Part shown: positions 26,541 to 39,438 of the stretch, in pieces | Position numbering within the stretch: position 1 is the first letter of the stretch | How the letters are laid out: every line of letters begins with the position of its first letter | Source of the DNA: Paraspadella gotoi | Taxonomy: Eukaryota > Chaetognatha | NCBI GenBank assembly: GCA_051294375.1 | Contig: CM119269.1 | Coordinates: 16,233,010-16,297,009 of the forward strand | Reading direction: 5' to 3' | DNA length: 64,000 nucleotides | The notes under the pieces: generated by a model | Told to the model about the DNA's origin: nothing | The model's input: only the letters and a program-made list of their open reading frames with translations | Database searches by the model: none | Translations under genes and position numbers: made by a program

Positions 26541-28130
26541 ACGATGGCGACGGCGACGACGCCGACTTCCATCGCGGCGATAATAACTGGAAGGAATCGT
26601 TTTATAATATTATATTACATTGTATTGTATTGTATTGTATTGCATTGTATTCAAAAGAGGAGTATTGTATTTTCTTTTGTTTTGTTGTTGTTTCATTGCG
26701 TAAACAAAATAGGTTAAATTTCTCATTCAAAATTGTTTTTTCAAGGTCTCTATAAATCTCATATATGAATTCTCAGTAAAATACTTAAATTATTTTTTAC
26801 CTTCCAGCTTTTTTAATTTTAATTTTAATTTTATCAATAAATTCATTTTGTGATTTTTAATTTAAATTACCTTCCAGTCCCATTTTATGAGTGAGATTCT
26901 ATCGTCAGTTTTCACAGTTGAGCCTCGATGACTTTTCTACGCACAGCATATTTTCGGGCGTGAGTCTTTCGGCGTTGTTGTCAAATTTTGCCCCAATCGT
27001 CGGAAGAGTTCACAGGCTCAACTCCAAATCAACTCGCCCTTTATATTTTAATCGTGACAACATAAAAAAAAAGAGTTTAATGCCGGAGTAGTTTACGTAA
27101 TCATTTTTTTTTCTCTCGAAACTCGAGAGTGCGAAAAAAAAAAGTTCAAGGTTTTCAAAATTCAAGGTTTAGTTTTATTTTTTTTAAAGATAAGTAAATT
27201 TAAGTTGGGAGGTCGTGAGTAAGAAATCGCCAGCGAAGCTACGATCTTTAAGGCGTTGGGTGTTTTCGAAGAGACAGAAAGGTTGTGGGATCGTGGCGGC
27301 TGATGGAGGAATTTGTAAAAAAGAAAAGAGTTTCTCAAATCGAAAACTCTGGAAAAAGACTTTCGAGATTACAGCTGAAAGGGTCTGAAGATAGAAACAT
27401 GACAGAGAAAAAAGTTAGAAACAGGGAACTAGGTCCCCAAAGAGCTTCGTATATTTAATTTTTTTTGTTAAACCCGGAATTAATGACTCAACTCTTGCGG
27501 TTTTTCGACCCGGAATCATCGCGTATCCCGCGAAGACAAATTTCGATACATTGACAACAATAACAACGGAAAGGAAAAAAAAAACTTTGCCTCCCCCCCC
27601 CTTGGTTTCTCTCACGTATAACTTGTGGTTTTTGTGTTGTTTTTTTTTTTTTGGTTGTTGTTGTTTTATTTGCTTCGTTTTCTGCTTTTCCTTTGTGTTC
27701 TTTGACCCTCTCTTCCTCGAAGACTTTTATTGATTACTCAGACTTTGGCTACGTGAGTAAAAGGACAGAAAAAAACAGTGGAGTGTTTTTTTTTTTCTGA
27801 GGTCGGTCGGTCATTTGAAATTATGTTATTATTTTTATTTATTTTTTAAAAATTGTTTTCAAGAATGAGATGAAAAAATAGATGTTTAAAAAAAAAACAA
27901 TTTGCGACTTTTCGTGCCTTACGAAGAATTTGCACTGAAAATCTCATTTTTTATAGGATATTCAACGATTATACAATTAAGTAGCAGGGAACCAACGATT
28001 AGTCACTAATTAATAAACAAGATTGCACTAATTCGATTTGGACTTTCTTTTACCGAAAACGAACGTCGCCAAAAAAGGATTGAAAACACGAATTCGTCAT
28101 AAATAAATTTGGCAGTAACAAAATAAGCAC

Positions 28131-28390
28131 TTATGGCAACAGCCGGGTTGCCTGTGATGCCCATTGGGATGGGGCATCTCACTGTTGGCTTTGGGGGCTT
28201 CCGACCCTCAGTGACGCCTCCAGTCACTGCGCGGTTACCCTAGGACGGTCTCGCTTTGCCAACGCAGAGGGAAGTCGTTAGGACTGTGGATGGAACACTA
28301 CGCCTGGGATGGTGTGTTCCCCCTCTGAGCCAAATGGATTTGGCTGACTGATGGTGGACGTGAGCGGTTTGTGAATATACCGCCACACAC
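28131..28390 (-). mobile_element. SINE-like repeat, family B, copy 1
   Basis: Same orientation and about 80% similar by eye to 43851-44092. On the minus strand it begins GTGTGGCGGTATATTC with a terminal hairpin. It carries TTGGCAAAGCGAG (A-box-like) and GGGTCGGAAGCCC (weak B-box) and ends TTGCCAT, the same end as family A. Confidence 0.72.
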
Positions 28391-28639
28391 TAAAGATTTC
28401 ACATCGTTTTCATTATTTTAAAAAGAATCTTATTTGATGCAAGAGGTCTTTTTAGTTTATTTTTACGTTTATTTAATTTTGTTCGGTATTAGATTCTTCT
28501 CGATAATGTAGGCTTTGCATTAAATTCAACTGCCACGCCCTTCTCGATGCCCAGAAACCGGAATTAAGCGTAGGCAACGGCGAGAAAGGAAAAAAAGTAT
28601 AAATTTAAGCGGAGCTAATTTGCATCACTTACGAAGGAA

Positions 28640-28812
28640 GAAATGGAAGGGATGAAGGGAAGAAATTAAGGGATGAAGGGAAGAAATTAAGGGATGAAGG
28701 GAAGAAATTAAGGGATGAAGGGAAGAAATGAAGGGATGAAGTGAAGAAATGGAAGAGATGAAGGGAAGAAATGAAGGGATGATGGGAAGAAATGAAGGGA
28801 TGAAGGGAATAA
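28640..28812. repeat. 21-bp purine minisatellite
   Basis: Tandem units of about 21 bp (GGGATGAAGGGAAGAAATTAA minus its last base in short form). The minus-strand frame shows a 7-residue repeat that simply reflects the 21-bp period. Confidence 0.8.
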
Positions 28813-29084
28813 AAAAAAGGAATAAAGAAAGAATAAGATGAAATGAAAATAGTAGGAAAGATAAAAAATATTTGTTTAAAACAAGTTTTACGGCAAATCT
28901 TCACAAAATGGCACGGGATACGAAATGAATTATAAAAGTATTTTTTTTAATCTTTTAAACGGTTTGACGGTTTTTAGTTATAAAAGGTATGGCAGACATT
29001 TTTATCAGCCAACTGCCTGTACGCATGTACGGGTATCACGGTACCAGCACAGTCAGATTTTCGAAATTACAATCCATCAGAATG

Positions 29085-29230
29085 TAGTGATGTAATATCA
29101 CTACCCGTTGAATACGACGTCGTACTCGCGCACTGGGCTTACGCTTCGTCTTCCAATCGTCCCGGGCTCTAACCCTGGTCAGAACAATTCTTTCAAAAAT
29201 AGAGGCCATTTAAACCACTGTGCACACTAA
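29085..29230 (+). repeat. Possible fourth hairpin-plus-tRNA-like repeat
   Basis: Starts with the perfect hairpin TAGTGAT/ATCACTA (29085-29103). About 75 bp on is CCCGGGCTCTAACCCTGG, which is T-arm-like. The design is as in families A-C, but only one copy is in the window. Confidence 0.35.
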
Positions 29231-30403
29231 GTGTGGGAGCTATCCGCACTGACAGGGATGCATGGCGACCCTCTCTCCTCTGGGTCACTTCAAGAACCAA
29301 TTTTAGGCATCGAGAATATCGAATATCGTGGCAACGCCTTCACTCTCGATACCGAACTTCGACCCGCAACCCAATGCTGGAGGAAGAGCGAAATTGATCA
29401 TTACCCATCAAGCGTTTGTGGCTTCGCTACCCATTGGGAGCGGGACGGGTCGGGACGGGACGTCCAACCCACATATGAAGGGGGACAACGATCAGATTCG
29501 ACAGATTCCACACTTTAAAAAGTTAGTCAATTTTACCGCCTGTGGAACTGAAATAATCTTTTTTTTCCTGATGCATCGTAATAGTGATATCTTTTTTTCG
29601 GGTGTAGATGTTAACGAAACTTCGTAATTATTGTCGTCGTGAACTTTCCGATCATCAGATAAGCAAACAACTATGTACCTTGTATATACAAATATGTAGA
29701 ATCGTGAAATAATAAAAATTTTCAAATTAAAAACCAGCCAGCCATGAACAAAAAAAAATCGAAACGATAGATTGGAAAAGGTTTAAACCAGAATGGAAAG
29801 CAAGGAACGGATAATTTAATTGTTTCTCAAGAAGTGTGTCACAATTTTGTTCGACAAAGAGGCGTAACGATAAGAAATCTCAAAAACCGTTACAATTTTG
29901 GGACAAAAAGGTTCGATCTCTCTCGTCCAAAAGTCGTCTCGTCGGTTCGAAGTTTTTTCGGTCGCGAGTCCGATCGAAAGTCCCTTAAGGTTGTCAGGTT
30001 CAGTTGTTAAAAACAATAGTAATCACAAAGGGTATTTATTTTATTGAAGATTTATTGACATCTAAAAACTTAAAGGAGAACCAGGCGTGCTGCAAAGATT
30101 AGTAATCATTGAATACGGCTGCGTTAGTTTTTAGTTTTTGCCTTAATTTGAGTGAGGGCGTCAGAAATGCTAACATTACAAAAATAAAGTTTAAAGGACA
30201 AGAAAAAAGGGAAAGATCATTGGTGAGCCCGACTTCCGAACACAACAGAAACACAACACTTTCAGGTGACATGCCTCAACCTGGCGATGCACTTTCCGCC
30301 AACAACACATCAGGCGACATGCCTCAACTTGGTGACGAACTTTCCACCAACAACAACAATTCACGGAAGAGACGCAAAAGACTTCTCCCTACGGGAGGGG
30401 GGG

Positions 30404-30600
30404 ATGTATGGTGGACTAAAATCCACCAACCGTTCATCAGCGGCCATTGATGCCAGAGGCAAGTCATTCGCCTCCCAACCCAAAGGTCCGGGGTTCTAGC
30501 CCGGTGGTCGCCTAGCAGTTAAGAGGGACGGGGCGCTTAACCCGCCTGTAACACGGTGTTACAGCCTGATCCAAAGCTCAGGGACTGCAAATATTGAACG
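30404..30600 (+). mobile_element. tRNA-like repeat with 5' hairpin, family C, copy 1
   Basis: Begins GTATGGTGGACTAAAATCCA with hairpin GGTGGA/TCCACC, continues AACCGTTCATCAGCGGC, and contains a T-arm-like CCGGGGTTCTAGCCCGG. The 3' end is uncertain. Confidence 0.62.
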
Positions 30601-30705
30601 GTTCTGTCACTAACACATAACAATAATTACTGTCTCTTCAAACTTAAAAAATGTTGTTTGGTGAAAATTGAATAAAGAAATATTTGATTGTTCTGATAAA
30701 AAGCA

Positions 30706-30939
30706 TATATAGTGTGGCGAATCCTAAATTCGCCCCCCTATTGCTTGGTGAAACTCAGCTCGTCCCATTGGCTTGGACAGCTCAGTACTCGTTCACCAAC
30801 CGTGAGTTCCGAGTTCAATTCCTTCACGGTCATGCTGGTTAAAGTGTGATGGTGTCGGCAGGTCCAAAGCCCTGAGCGCCAGCTGTCGGGAGATGCCTCA
30901 CACCCCAGGCATCTCTCATGTCCCTTCGTTGCCATAATA
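30706..30939 (+). mobile_element. tRNA-derived SINE-like repeat, copy A2
   Basis: Begins ATATAGTGTGGCGAATCC with hairpin GGCGAAT/ATTCGCC. This is followed by CAGCTCAGTACTCG (D-arm/A-box-like) and GAGTTCAATTCC (B-box-like) and ends GTTGCCATAA. It is the inverted partner of 13026-13257. Confidence 0.74.
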
Positions 30940-31478
30940 ACTGTAATTTAACTGAAAATGGTTTATGTTTTGTAAAAGTACTTTACGAATGTTAAACAGT
31001 TCAATCAAAAACATATCTACAGTGTTCATGCATTAACTATACACTAATATACAAAAGAAATTAACACTGGTGCTTTAAGAATGTCCGACGACATTGAGGT
31101 TTGCCTCCACATCATTTGGAGATGTCTGACGCCACCTCCGCCGCCGATCAGTTTTCCCCCCCAAACATCCCGCTGCTTCAAGCTTGCCCCTCCGCCTCGG
31201 CCTCGAGAGGTTCCGGCCTCTTCCAGGTGCGCCCCCACATCCTCGAAGGAGTTTTCCGCGCGCTGAGGAGGAGGAAGAGGAAGAGGAAACCGACGACTCC
31301 GGTGCAAATGATGACGAGATAGGGGACTTCCACTAGAGATGAAGAAAGGGATAAAGAAAATAATAATAACAATAATAATATTAGTAAAAAAAATAAAAAT
31401 ATTAGCATTGATAATGAGAACGGCGCCATTAGCCTAGCTTAGTCGTTACTCGCCTCGATTTCGCCAAGAGGCTCCTTC

Positions 31479-31601
31479 CTCGACTCACGTGATTCTTAAC
31501 CTCACTCGACTCACGTTATTCTTAACCTCACTCGACTCACGTGATTCTTAACCTCACTCGACTCACGTGATTCTTAACCTCACTCGACTCACGTGATTCT
31601 T
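31479..31601. repeat. 26-bp minisatellite containing CACGTG E-boxes
   Basis: About 4.7 copies of a 26-bp unit CTCGACTCACGTGATTCTTA plus ACCTCA. Four units carry CACGTG; one has CACGTT. It lies directly upstream of the possible coding segment at 31600. Confidence 0.85.
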
Positions 31602-31920
31602 GGACGCGAAGGATGAGATTCTCGATTTCCGGATCCTCCAGCAGCTGCAGCATCGATTCTTCATCAACCAGTCCCGCGAGGGCTGCGCCGCCGACGATCC
31701 CCGAATTCCTCCCGACACTCCCCTCGTGGTGGAAGAAGCCGACGCCGCCGCCGACACCGCTGAGAATGAAGGAGGCGGTGGACCAAACGAAGACGCCGAC
31801 TTCTTCGCCAACGCCCGCCGCGTCCGGAGCGGCGTCGGCTGCATCGTCGGCGATCGTCTCTGCGATCGAAATGAAAAAGACGACGGCAGCGACGAAGGCG
31901 GACGGAATGTTTGCGACTGA
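31600..31920 (+). CDS. Possible acidic hypothetical exon or protein
   Basis: A GC-rich open frame directly after a 26-bp minisatellite. It reads DAKDEILDFRILQQLQHRFF, then an Ala/Glu/Asp-rich middle, then GVGCIVGDRLCDRN, and stops at 31918-31920. G/C-ending codons dominate in this frame. A second plus frame and one minus frame are also open over the same GC-rich segment, so strand and frame are not certain. No family is recognised. Confidence 0.3.
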   Translation: MDAKDEILDFRILQQLQHRFFINQSREGCAADDPRIPPDTPLVVEEADAAADTAENEGGGGPNEDADFFANARRVRSGVGCIVGDRLCDRNEKDDGSDEGGRNVCD

Positions 31921-32574
31921 AGACGAACGAATAATAATAATAATAATTCCAAAATCAACTAACGATGAGTAAATCGAAAAATAAAGCAGATACGCAGATG
32001 ACTAAAAGAATAGATATTGATAAAAATTGATGACAAATGACAATTCACCTGATCCAAACATCTTCTTCGCTTAAGACCCGAGTTGACAACAGAATTTGCA
32101 GCGAGAAACAAAAATATTTGCAATTTGGGAGAAAACTCGATTGAAAACACCAATCGATAAATTTTTTTTACGCTATAAGCAACATTCAAAGAAAAGGATT
32201 GACAAAATGGTCGCGTGATTCGTTATAAGAAACTCATTGATAAGAAAAAGGCCAACAACTCCGACTAATCAAAGAGAGAAAAAAAGACTTGTACTTTAGC
32301 ATTTGACTTGTAAGCGATTAAAGGGACCGACTCTTTTTTCACGTGAATGAAAAAAAAGTTTTGTTTTGACTTTTTCAGATTAGGATCTAAGGAAGTTAAG
32401 GCTACCGACTTAGATTCGAGGCCGTTGTCTTGACTTTCCTCCTGGAGAAATTTCCAATGGTCCGTGATACCTTTAACTATAAATTAAAATTAAAAACATG
32501 TTAGACTATTTGACGAATTTGATTTATTAATTCTATTAATTTATTAATGTAATAATCCTTTCTTTTTTCGTTGT

Positions 32575-32670
32575 TGGTGTATTAGTAGAGAAAGTTTTAG
32601 CATTTTACAACGAAACAAAAATAAATTCGTTGTAAAATATTAAAACTTTGCTTTCTCTACTTCTACTAAT
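32575..32670. repeat. AT-rich inverted repeat (hairpin)
   Basis: TTTTACAACGAA on the left is answered by TTCGTTGTAAAA on the right, with TAGTAGAGAAAG ... CTTTCTCTACTT extending the arms. The loop is about 13 bp. The arms share sequence with the flanks of the 58.0-kb repeat. Confidence 0.65.
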
Positions 32671-32929
32671 TTATTAATTAATTAAACAAATACTAATCTC
32701 CCTCTTTCGCTCTCTCCTTATTTTCTTTCTTTCCCTCTTCCACTAAGCTCCCTGAGCTCAGGTGAATCGCCAGCCCTCCCCCCTTCCCCCTTCCACGTGT
32801 CCCCCCCTTTCCCCCCGCTTCATCCCCGGTCGTTGTCGTCGTTGGATTCCAATTCGGCCACCGAACTGAGAAACGCATTCATTGAATTTCTCCATGTTTT
32901 CGCTCTAAACACGGGCGTCTCTGTGTGAA

Positions 32930-33029
<100 letters not shown>

Positions 33030-34759
33030 ATATTTTGACCTTTTGTTTTCTTCTATATTCTTCAGTGTTCACCCTGAGAAATCGACCTCCTTTGATTCGC
33101 CAAATCAAAATCCATCGGAATTTCACGACAAAAGAAAAAGAAACCACACACAAAAAAAACCACACAAAAAAAACCACACAAACTGAAAGGGATGTTGGCT
33201 GAAATGGAATGAGACGTTGGTGTTACTTGCGTTTGATTGGAATGGCGAAAGTCGAAACGATAACTGTAATATTAGATTAAGATTAATAATGTTAATATGA
33301 ACGTTGATAAGGGATGGATGGATGGATGGAATGTCAGACGATCCAAATAAAAATTACCAAGAAAAAACATTATCAAAGAATTGTAATGCCCATTGACGAA
33401 TCCTGATTGGTCAAGACGGAACCGTAATCGACCAATTAGTTTGCAGAATCATTGGATCTGTCAAACTTACCCTTACATGGTGGAATGAGAGGTAGAACAA
33501 CTAATTCCTATTTTCTGCTTTGTGAAATTGTCCGAAGTCAAATTTCAAGGTGTGCACTGGACAGTGGACACCACACAAAAAAATATATGAACAGAGTGAA
33601 TGAATTTGTAATAAATGCGATTAGATGAGAACCGAAAACTTTCTTCACTTTTCATTCTGTTGCTTCGCATCGATAATCCGAGAGGCGAACACTAAAGGCA
33701 GGAAAAAAATTGTCGAATTTGTTAGAAATGGTTAAAAGCCTCGATTCCTTTTTCCCAATTTTGTCAAGGGTCTTAAAAATAAAGTTAGAAAAACAACAGG
33801 GTTAACAGAAAAGAAAAAAAGAAGAAAGAAAGATGGATGGGAAAAAGCGAGAGACATGATTTTCTTCAACAAAAAACTGTTTTTGCTTATGCTTATAAGG
33901 GAATATGACTATGAGTCCCTTAGATGATACACTTCAAACTTAATGATGTTACAGAAGATCAAAACATATAATAAATAATCAAAATGATTTAATCACAAGC
34001 AATCACACCATTTTAAAATTCTCCGCCTGCAACCCGTTTTATTTCTCAACGTGCAACGTCTCATTTTCCCCGCGACAACCAACTCCCTCTCTTCAATTAT
34101 CTCTCACGCAACCCTGCGCGGACCTCCTCGCGCGTAACCCCGTCCTCGATCTGCGACGAATTCCAAATTCGAATCAAGAATCGAGAAAAAAAAAAAAGAT
34201 TTGAGAGAAAACAAATGTTTGCTTTTCTCTATTGATTTCCATCCCATCTTTTTTTTTCCTTTTTACCCTTGCGAGACTCAGCCGTCCCCATTAGACTTAC
34301 CACCGCGCACCCTACCATTTCCTTAACACGCCCCGTCGCCCTGCAACTCTCCCCCCACCCACGAGATTTAACCCTGTCCTTTCTCACCAACTTAACCGGT
34401 CCATGAATGGTTAAAGAAGACTAAACCCTCCCTTTCATTTCGGGCGAAGGTTTAAAATCGAATTGAAACCTTCCTTTTGATTTGCCTGAAGGAATGAATA
34501 GGATTACATCGTCGCATGAATTTTATCATAGATTATTTATTTTTACAATAAAATAGTGTCTGAACTCTCGGGATGATCCAACTCTGGGGGGGGGGGAAAA
34601 CAGATGAACATCTGAAAAAATAAGGAAGAAAAGAAAGAGAAGAAGGCGGAAAAAGGATTAAAAAATGTAGAAAGGAAAAAAGAAAGAATGAGGCGGGAAG
34701 TTAAATAGGTTTGATTTTTTTTTTCTTTTCTTTCTCGTTTTTTTTTTTTTTTTTTTTGC

Positions 34760-34903
34760 TCAAATTTCTTTCCCGGGAAATTCGACGCGAGATGCGCCGA
34801 CGTCGGAGGAGCGTCGCCGACGCAGCGGCCTGCCGACGGGCCGCCGCCGACGAAAGAAGCCGCCGTCGCCGGTACTCTCGGGGTTAACGCGTTTTTTCGC
34901 ATC

Positions 34904-34935
<32 letters not shown>

Positions 34936-34944
34936 CTCTCTCCT

Positions 34945-34978
<34 letters not shown>

Positions 34979-35184
34979 TCTCTTCTCTCTCTCTCTCCCA
35001 CTCACTCTCTCTCTCTCACTCTCTCTCTCTCTGTATTTTTTATTCAGATTCAAAGTCTAAAAATGCGAAAACACGTGAGCGACGACGACGGGGTCATCGC
35101 CAGGGGTCAGCGGAAGCGGAGAGCGGAAGCCGGCGGTGGAAGCGGAGATTCGATGTGACGGATTTTTATTCGATTTCCCGGATG

Positions 35185-35233
<49 letters not shown>

Positions 35234-35235
35234 AG

Positions 35236-35287
<52 letters not shown>

Positions 35288-36731
35288 GAGAGAGAGAGAG
35301 AGAGAGAGAAGGAGAGAGACGGAGAGAGAGAGAGAGGAGAGGAGAGAGAGGGAGAGAGAGAGGATAGAGGGAGAGAGAGAGGGATAGAGGGAGGAGAGTG
35401 GAAGGAAGAAGGGGAAGGGAGAGAGAGTAGAGGGGTGTGAAGAGATGAAGACGGGAGAGAGAGAAGGGGGGGAGATTAGTTTGAGAGACAAGAGAAGGCG
35501 TGTGAAATGAAAAAATGTAGTAAATAAACAGAATGGAAGGTGAAATAGGGAACTTGAAATGTGGTTAAATAGAATGGTAGAACATATGATCCACTGGGTC
35601 CATAATAACACCTCGTCGGTGCACAGGGGAAGACCTAAAAGTTTATTTGGACTTTTTTTTTTCTTTTGATCTTTTGATCTTTTGATCTTTTTTCTTTTGA
35701 TCTTTTCTTAATCGTCATCATTTCTCGTCCATGTCACACAATGTACTGATTTATTTCGTTGTCCTCGTCTTCTATGTTGTCTTTGCTCTCTTTGTCCCCG
35801 TCGCTTTGGTAGTTGTCTTCATTCATACAGTAACTGCATCATCGTCTTCATCATCGTCGTGATATTTGTCTTCTTCACAAAAATAGATAGTGTTATGGGG
35901 TCGACGCAGCGGCCGTCATTGTTGTTTATGCTGTTTTAATGATGTTACAGTATTCCTCATTTCCCAGGTCCACGACTTTTACAGGAAAATTGATGCTAGA
36001 AAATAAGCTTGGTTTAAAAGTTTAAAAAACAAAAAACTTTCCGACACCCTTCCACCTCCGAATTACCCCCTCAACACCCCTCTCTGTCCCAAACTTGTCC
36101 CCGTTCGCCTTTTCTTGTTTTTCGCCTCCACAATCGAGACGGACGAATCCTCGGTCGCATTGGATTGACCGACAAGGGCGACCCCTGGGCGGCCGCGCGA
36201 CCCGGGCGTCGAAGCGGGGCGACCCCGACGGACTGGCAAGGCGTGACCCCACCCGTCGCGAGCGAAGGTCGACCCGATGGGCACGCTTTTTCGTGACCTC
36301 TATCCGTCCGATCCGTACGTCTGCGTAGCGCGCGGTGAGTCGAAGCCCGGGCGAAACCGGCGGCCTGTCCTGCCGAAAAGTCTGGACTTTGCTTCTTCTC
36401 TCTCTCTCTCTCTCTCCCTTCCATCTCTCTCTCTCTCTCCTTCTCTCTCTTCGTCTCTCTCCTCTCTCTCTCTCCTTACTCTCTCTTTCTCTCTCTTTTT
36501 TCTCAAACTCCTCTCTTTTTTTTTTTTTCAAAAGTTGGAAAAAAAATTATAGTAATAAAAATTAACAGCCTATTTATTTTAAGAAAAAAAAATTTTACAT
36601 CCAGAGTCAGAGAAAAAGAATTTCACATTAGTATTTTCCCATTTTTTGTGCTTTTTCACTAGAAAGTGATAGCAGCATATGATTGTTCCGTTTCTAGAAG
36701 ATTAATAATATTAATTAAGTGTTTAAAAGGT
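34760..36731. repeat. Duplicated block, copy A (cleaner)
   Basis: Holds a GC-rich segment, (CT)n at 34903-35032, (GA)n at 35182-35396, an AT-rich middle, a GC-rich segment at 36100-36370 and (CT)n at 36397-36500. Every landmark recurs in order in 36757-38690. The block ends at the 25-N gap. Confidence 0.85.
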
Positions 36732-36756
36732 NNNNNNNNNNNNNNNNNNNNNNNNN
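36732..36756. other. Assembly gap of 25 N
   Basis: Exactly 25 N between the two copies of the duplicated block. Confidence 0.99.
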
Positions 36757-37149
36757 AAAACCAAAAAAGAGAAGATGCCGAAGCTGAAGCGGTCGCGCGC
36801 AGACCGCTCGACGCCCGCAGGACGAAGAACCGCGCTCCGCCTAGCTCCGGGTTGACGCGTTGTCGCTGCCGTGCTCTCTCGTCTTTCTACTGCTCTCTCG
36901 TGCTCGGTTCTCTGCTTCTCCTCATCTCTCTGCTCTCTCCGTCTCGTCTCTGCCATGCACCACTTCGTGCACTCGCACGTCCGTCTGCTGCGTCGTGTAT
37001 TTTGTTATTCAGATTCAAAAAGTCTAAATGCGAAGAGACACGTGGCGGACGACGGAGGGGTCTCGCCAGGGGGTCAGCGGCAAGGGAGAGACGCGGAAGC
37101 CGCGTGAAGGCGGAGATTCGATGTGACGGGATTTTGATTCGATTTCCCG

Positions 37150-37196
<47 letters not shown>

Positions 37197-37202
37197 AGAG
37201 AG

Positions 37203-37250
<48 letters not shown>

Positions 37251-37270
37251 GAGGAGAGAGAGAGAGAGAG

Positions 37271-37315
<45 letters not shown>

Positions 37316-38349
37316 TGGATAGAGGAGAGAGAGAGGAGAGGGATAGAGGAGGAGAGTGGAAGGAAGAAGGGGAAAGGGAGAGAGAGTAGAGGGGTGTGAA
37401 GAGATGAAGAGGAGAGAGAGAGGGGGGGAGATAGTGAGAGAGAAGAGAAGGCGTGTGAAATGAAAAAATGTAGTAAATAACAGAAAATGAAGGTGAATAG
37501 GGAACTTGAAATGTGGTTAAATAGAATGGTAGAGACATATGATCCACGTGGTCCATAATAACACCTCGCTCGGTGCACAGGGGAAGAACCTAAAGTTTAT
37601 TTGGACTTTTTTTTTCTTTCTTTTGATCTTTGATCTTTTGATCTTTTTTCTTATTGATGCTTCTTCTGTAATCGTCATCATTTCTCGTCCATGTCACACA
37701 ATGTACTGATTATTTCGTTGTCCTCGTCTTCTATGTTGTCTTTGCTCTCTTTGTCCCCGTCGCTTTGGTATTTGTTCTTCATTCATACAGTAACTGCATC
37801 ATCGTCTTCAATCATCGTCGTGATATTGTGTCTTCTTCACAAAAATAGGTAGTGTTTTGGGGTCGACGGCAGCGCCGCTCATGTTGTTTTATGCTGTTTT
37901 AATGATGTTCAGTATTCCTCATTTCCCAGGTCCACGACTTTTACAGGAAATTGATGCTAGAAAATAAGCTTGGTTTATAAAGTATTTAAAAACAAAAACT
38001 TTCCGACATCCCTTCCACCTCCGAATACCCCTCAACACCCCTCTCTGTCCCAAACTTGTCCCCGTTCGCCTTTTCTTGTTGTTTTTCGCCTCCACAATCG
38101 AGACGGACGAATCCTCGGTCGCATGGATTGACCGACAAGGGCGCCCCGGGACGGCGGGCGCGACCGGGTCGGCGGGACTTGGGATGTGGCGGGTGCGACC
38201 CGCGGCGGGACCAGGCTGGGCGCGGCCACGCCGTCGCGACAGGTGCGACGATGGGCAGGCTTTTTCGTGACCTCTATCCTGCCGTTGCGCGCGCGTGAGC
38301 GAAGCCCGGCGAAACCGGCGGCCTGTCCTGCCGAAAGTCTGCTTGTTGG

Positions 38350-38390
<41 letters not shown>

Positions 38391-38415
38391 CTCTCCTCTC
38401 TCATCTCTTCTCTTA

Positions 38416-38446
<31 letters not shown>

Positions 38447-38690
38447 TTTCTCTCTCTTAACTCCTCTCTCTTTTTTTTTTTCAAAGTTGGAAAAAAATTA
38501 TAGTGTATAAAAATTAACAGCCTATATTAAGAAAAAAAATATTTTCATCCAGAGTCAGAGAAAGTTAGAATTCACATTAACTATTTGTCCCAATTTTTTT
38601 GTGCTTTTGGCACTAGAAGTGATACGCGAGCGATATGATGTTCCGTTTTAAGAGATTAATAATATTAAAATAAGTGTAAAGGGAATAAAC
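36757..38690. repeat. Duplicated block, copy B (noisy)
   Basis: Repeats copy A with many one- and two-base insertions and deletions, mostly in homopolymers and (GA)n. Shared anchors include ATTTCCCGGATGGAGAGAGA, TTTCTCGTCCATGTCACACA and CTGTCCTGCCGAAA. Confidence 0.85.
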
Positions 38691-38766
38691 ATGTTTCACA
38701 GAATGGTGAAAAAAGCCTATGTATAAGTGATACTATAAGTATATGTACTATGTTATTGTATAGCTA

Positions 38767-39438
38767 AGGCGTAGTGAAAGTGTAGCAGCTCGAAAGATTT
38801 AAAAAGTCAATTATGAACAACATACCATCAGTGGAACATTAGTTTGTAAAAAAAACTTAATTTTAATGTTTGTTACTAATTTTCGCAGTAGGCTACTAAT
38901 TATATTATTTAGTATATAGGTACTATCCTTATAGAAATCGGAAACAATTTTCAAAATAGGCCTTTTCTTAATGTTTGATTGCAGATATTGAATTCCTCGG
39001 TCAAAAGTTAATAAAAGAAAACTATAAACATCATTTTTTAAAAATTACTTTCATTTAAGTGGTTAAAAAACTTAAAATAAACTATATTTAAATATATAAA
39101 GAACTTATTTTTCAAGCTTACAAAATTAGCTTTTCTAATTTTTGACGCGCACTTAAATGAAGGAATTTTTCAAAAGAATTTATGATTTCGTTTTTATCAA
39201 CTTTTTGTGACGGAATCCCAATCTGCAAAAATATCTTTATAGACAAAAACTGTGTTTGAAATTTAGTAACATTAACTTGGTTTAGTAGGCTAGTATAAAT
39301 ACGGGCCTACTGGGCGTAAATGAAAAAATTGATTATAAGTTTTTTAATTACATAAATGTTCATTAGTATAATGTTGTTTCATGTCCTCACGTTTTTGAAT
39401 TTAATTAAAGTTAATTTACGCAAATTGTTACTACGCCT
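38767..39438. mobile_element. MITE, family with AGGCGTAGT ends, copy 1
   Basis: Ends AGGCGTAGT (left) and ACTACGCCT (right), flanked by TA on both sides (38765-38766, 39439-39440), as in Tc1/mariner-type insertions. About 672 bp, AT-rich, no protein frame. The interior matches copy 2 in opposite orientation. Confidence 0.82.

Noticed and set aside
31479-31601. CRISPR-like array
   Set aside because: The units are directly tandem with no spacers, and the genome is eukaryotic.
35136-35387. Long open frames of repeated Arg-Glu or Ser-Leu, here and at every (GA)n/(CT)n tract
   Set aside because: They are translations of dinucleotide repeats, open in several frames on both strands.
35040-38690. 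Gene duplication of a protein-coding locus
   Set aside because: No convincing coding frame in either copy. The differences look like read errors around a gap.
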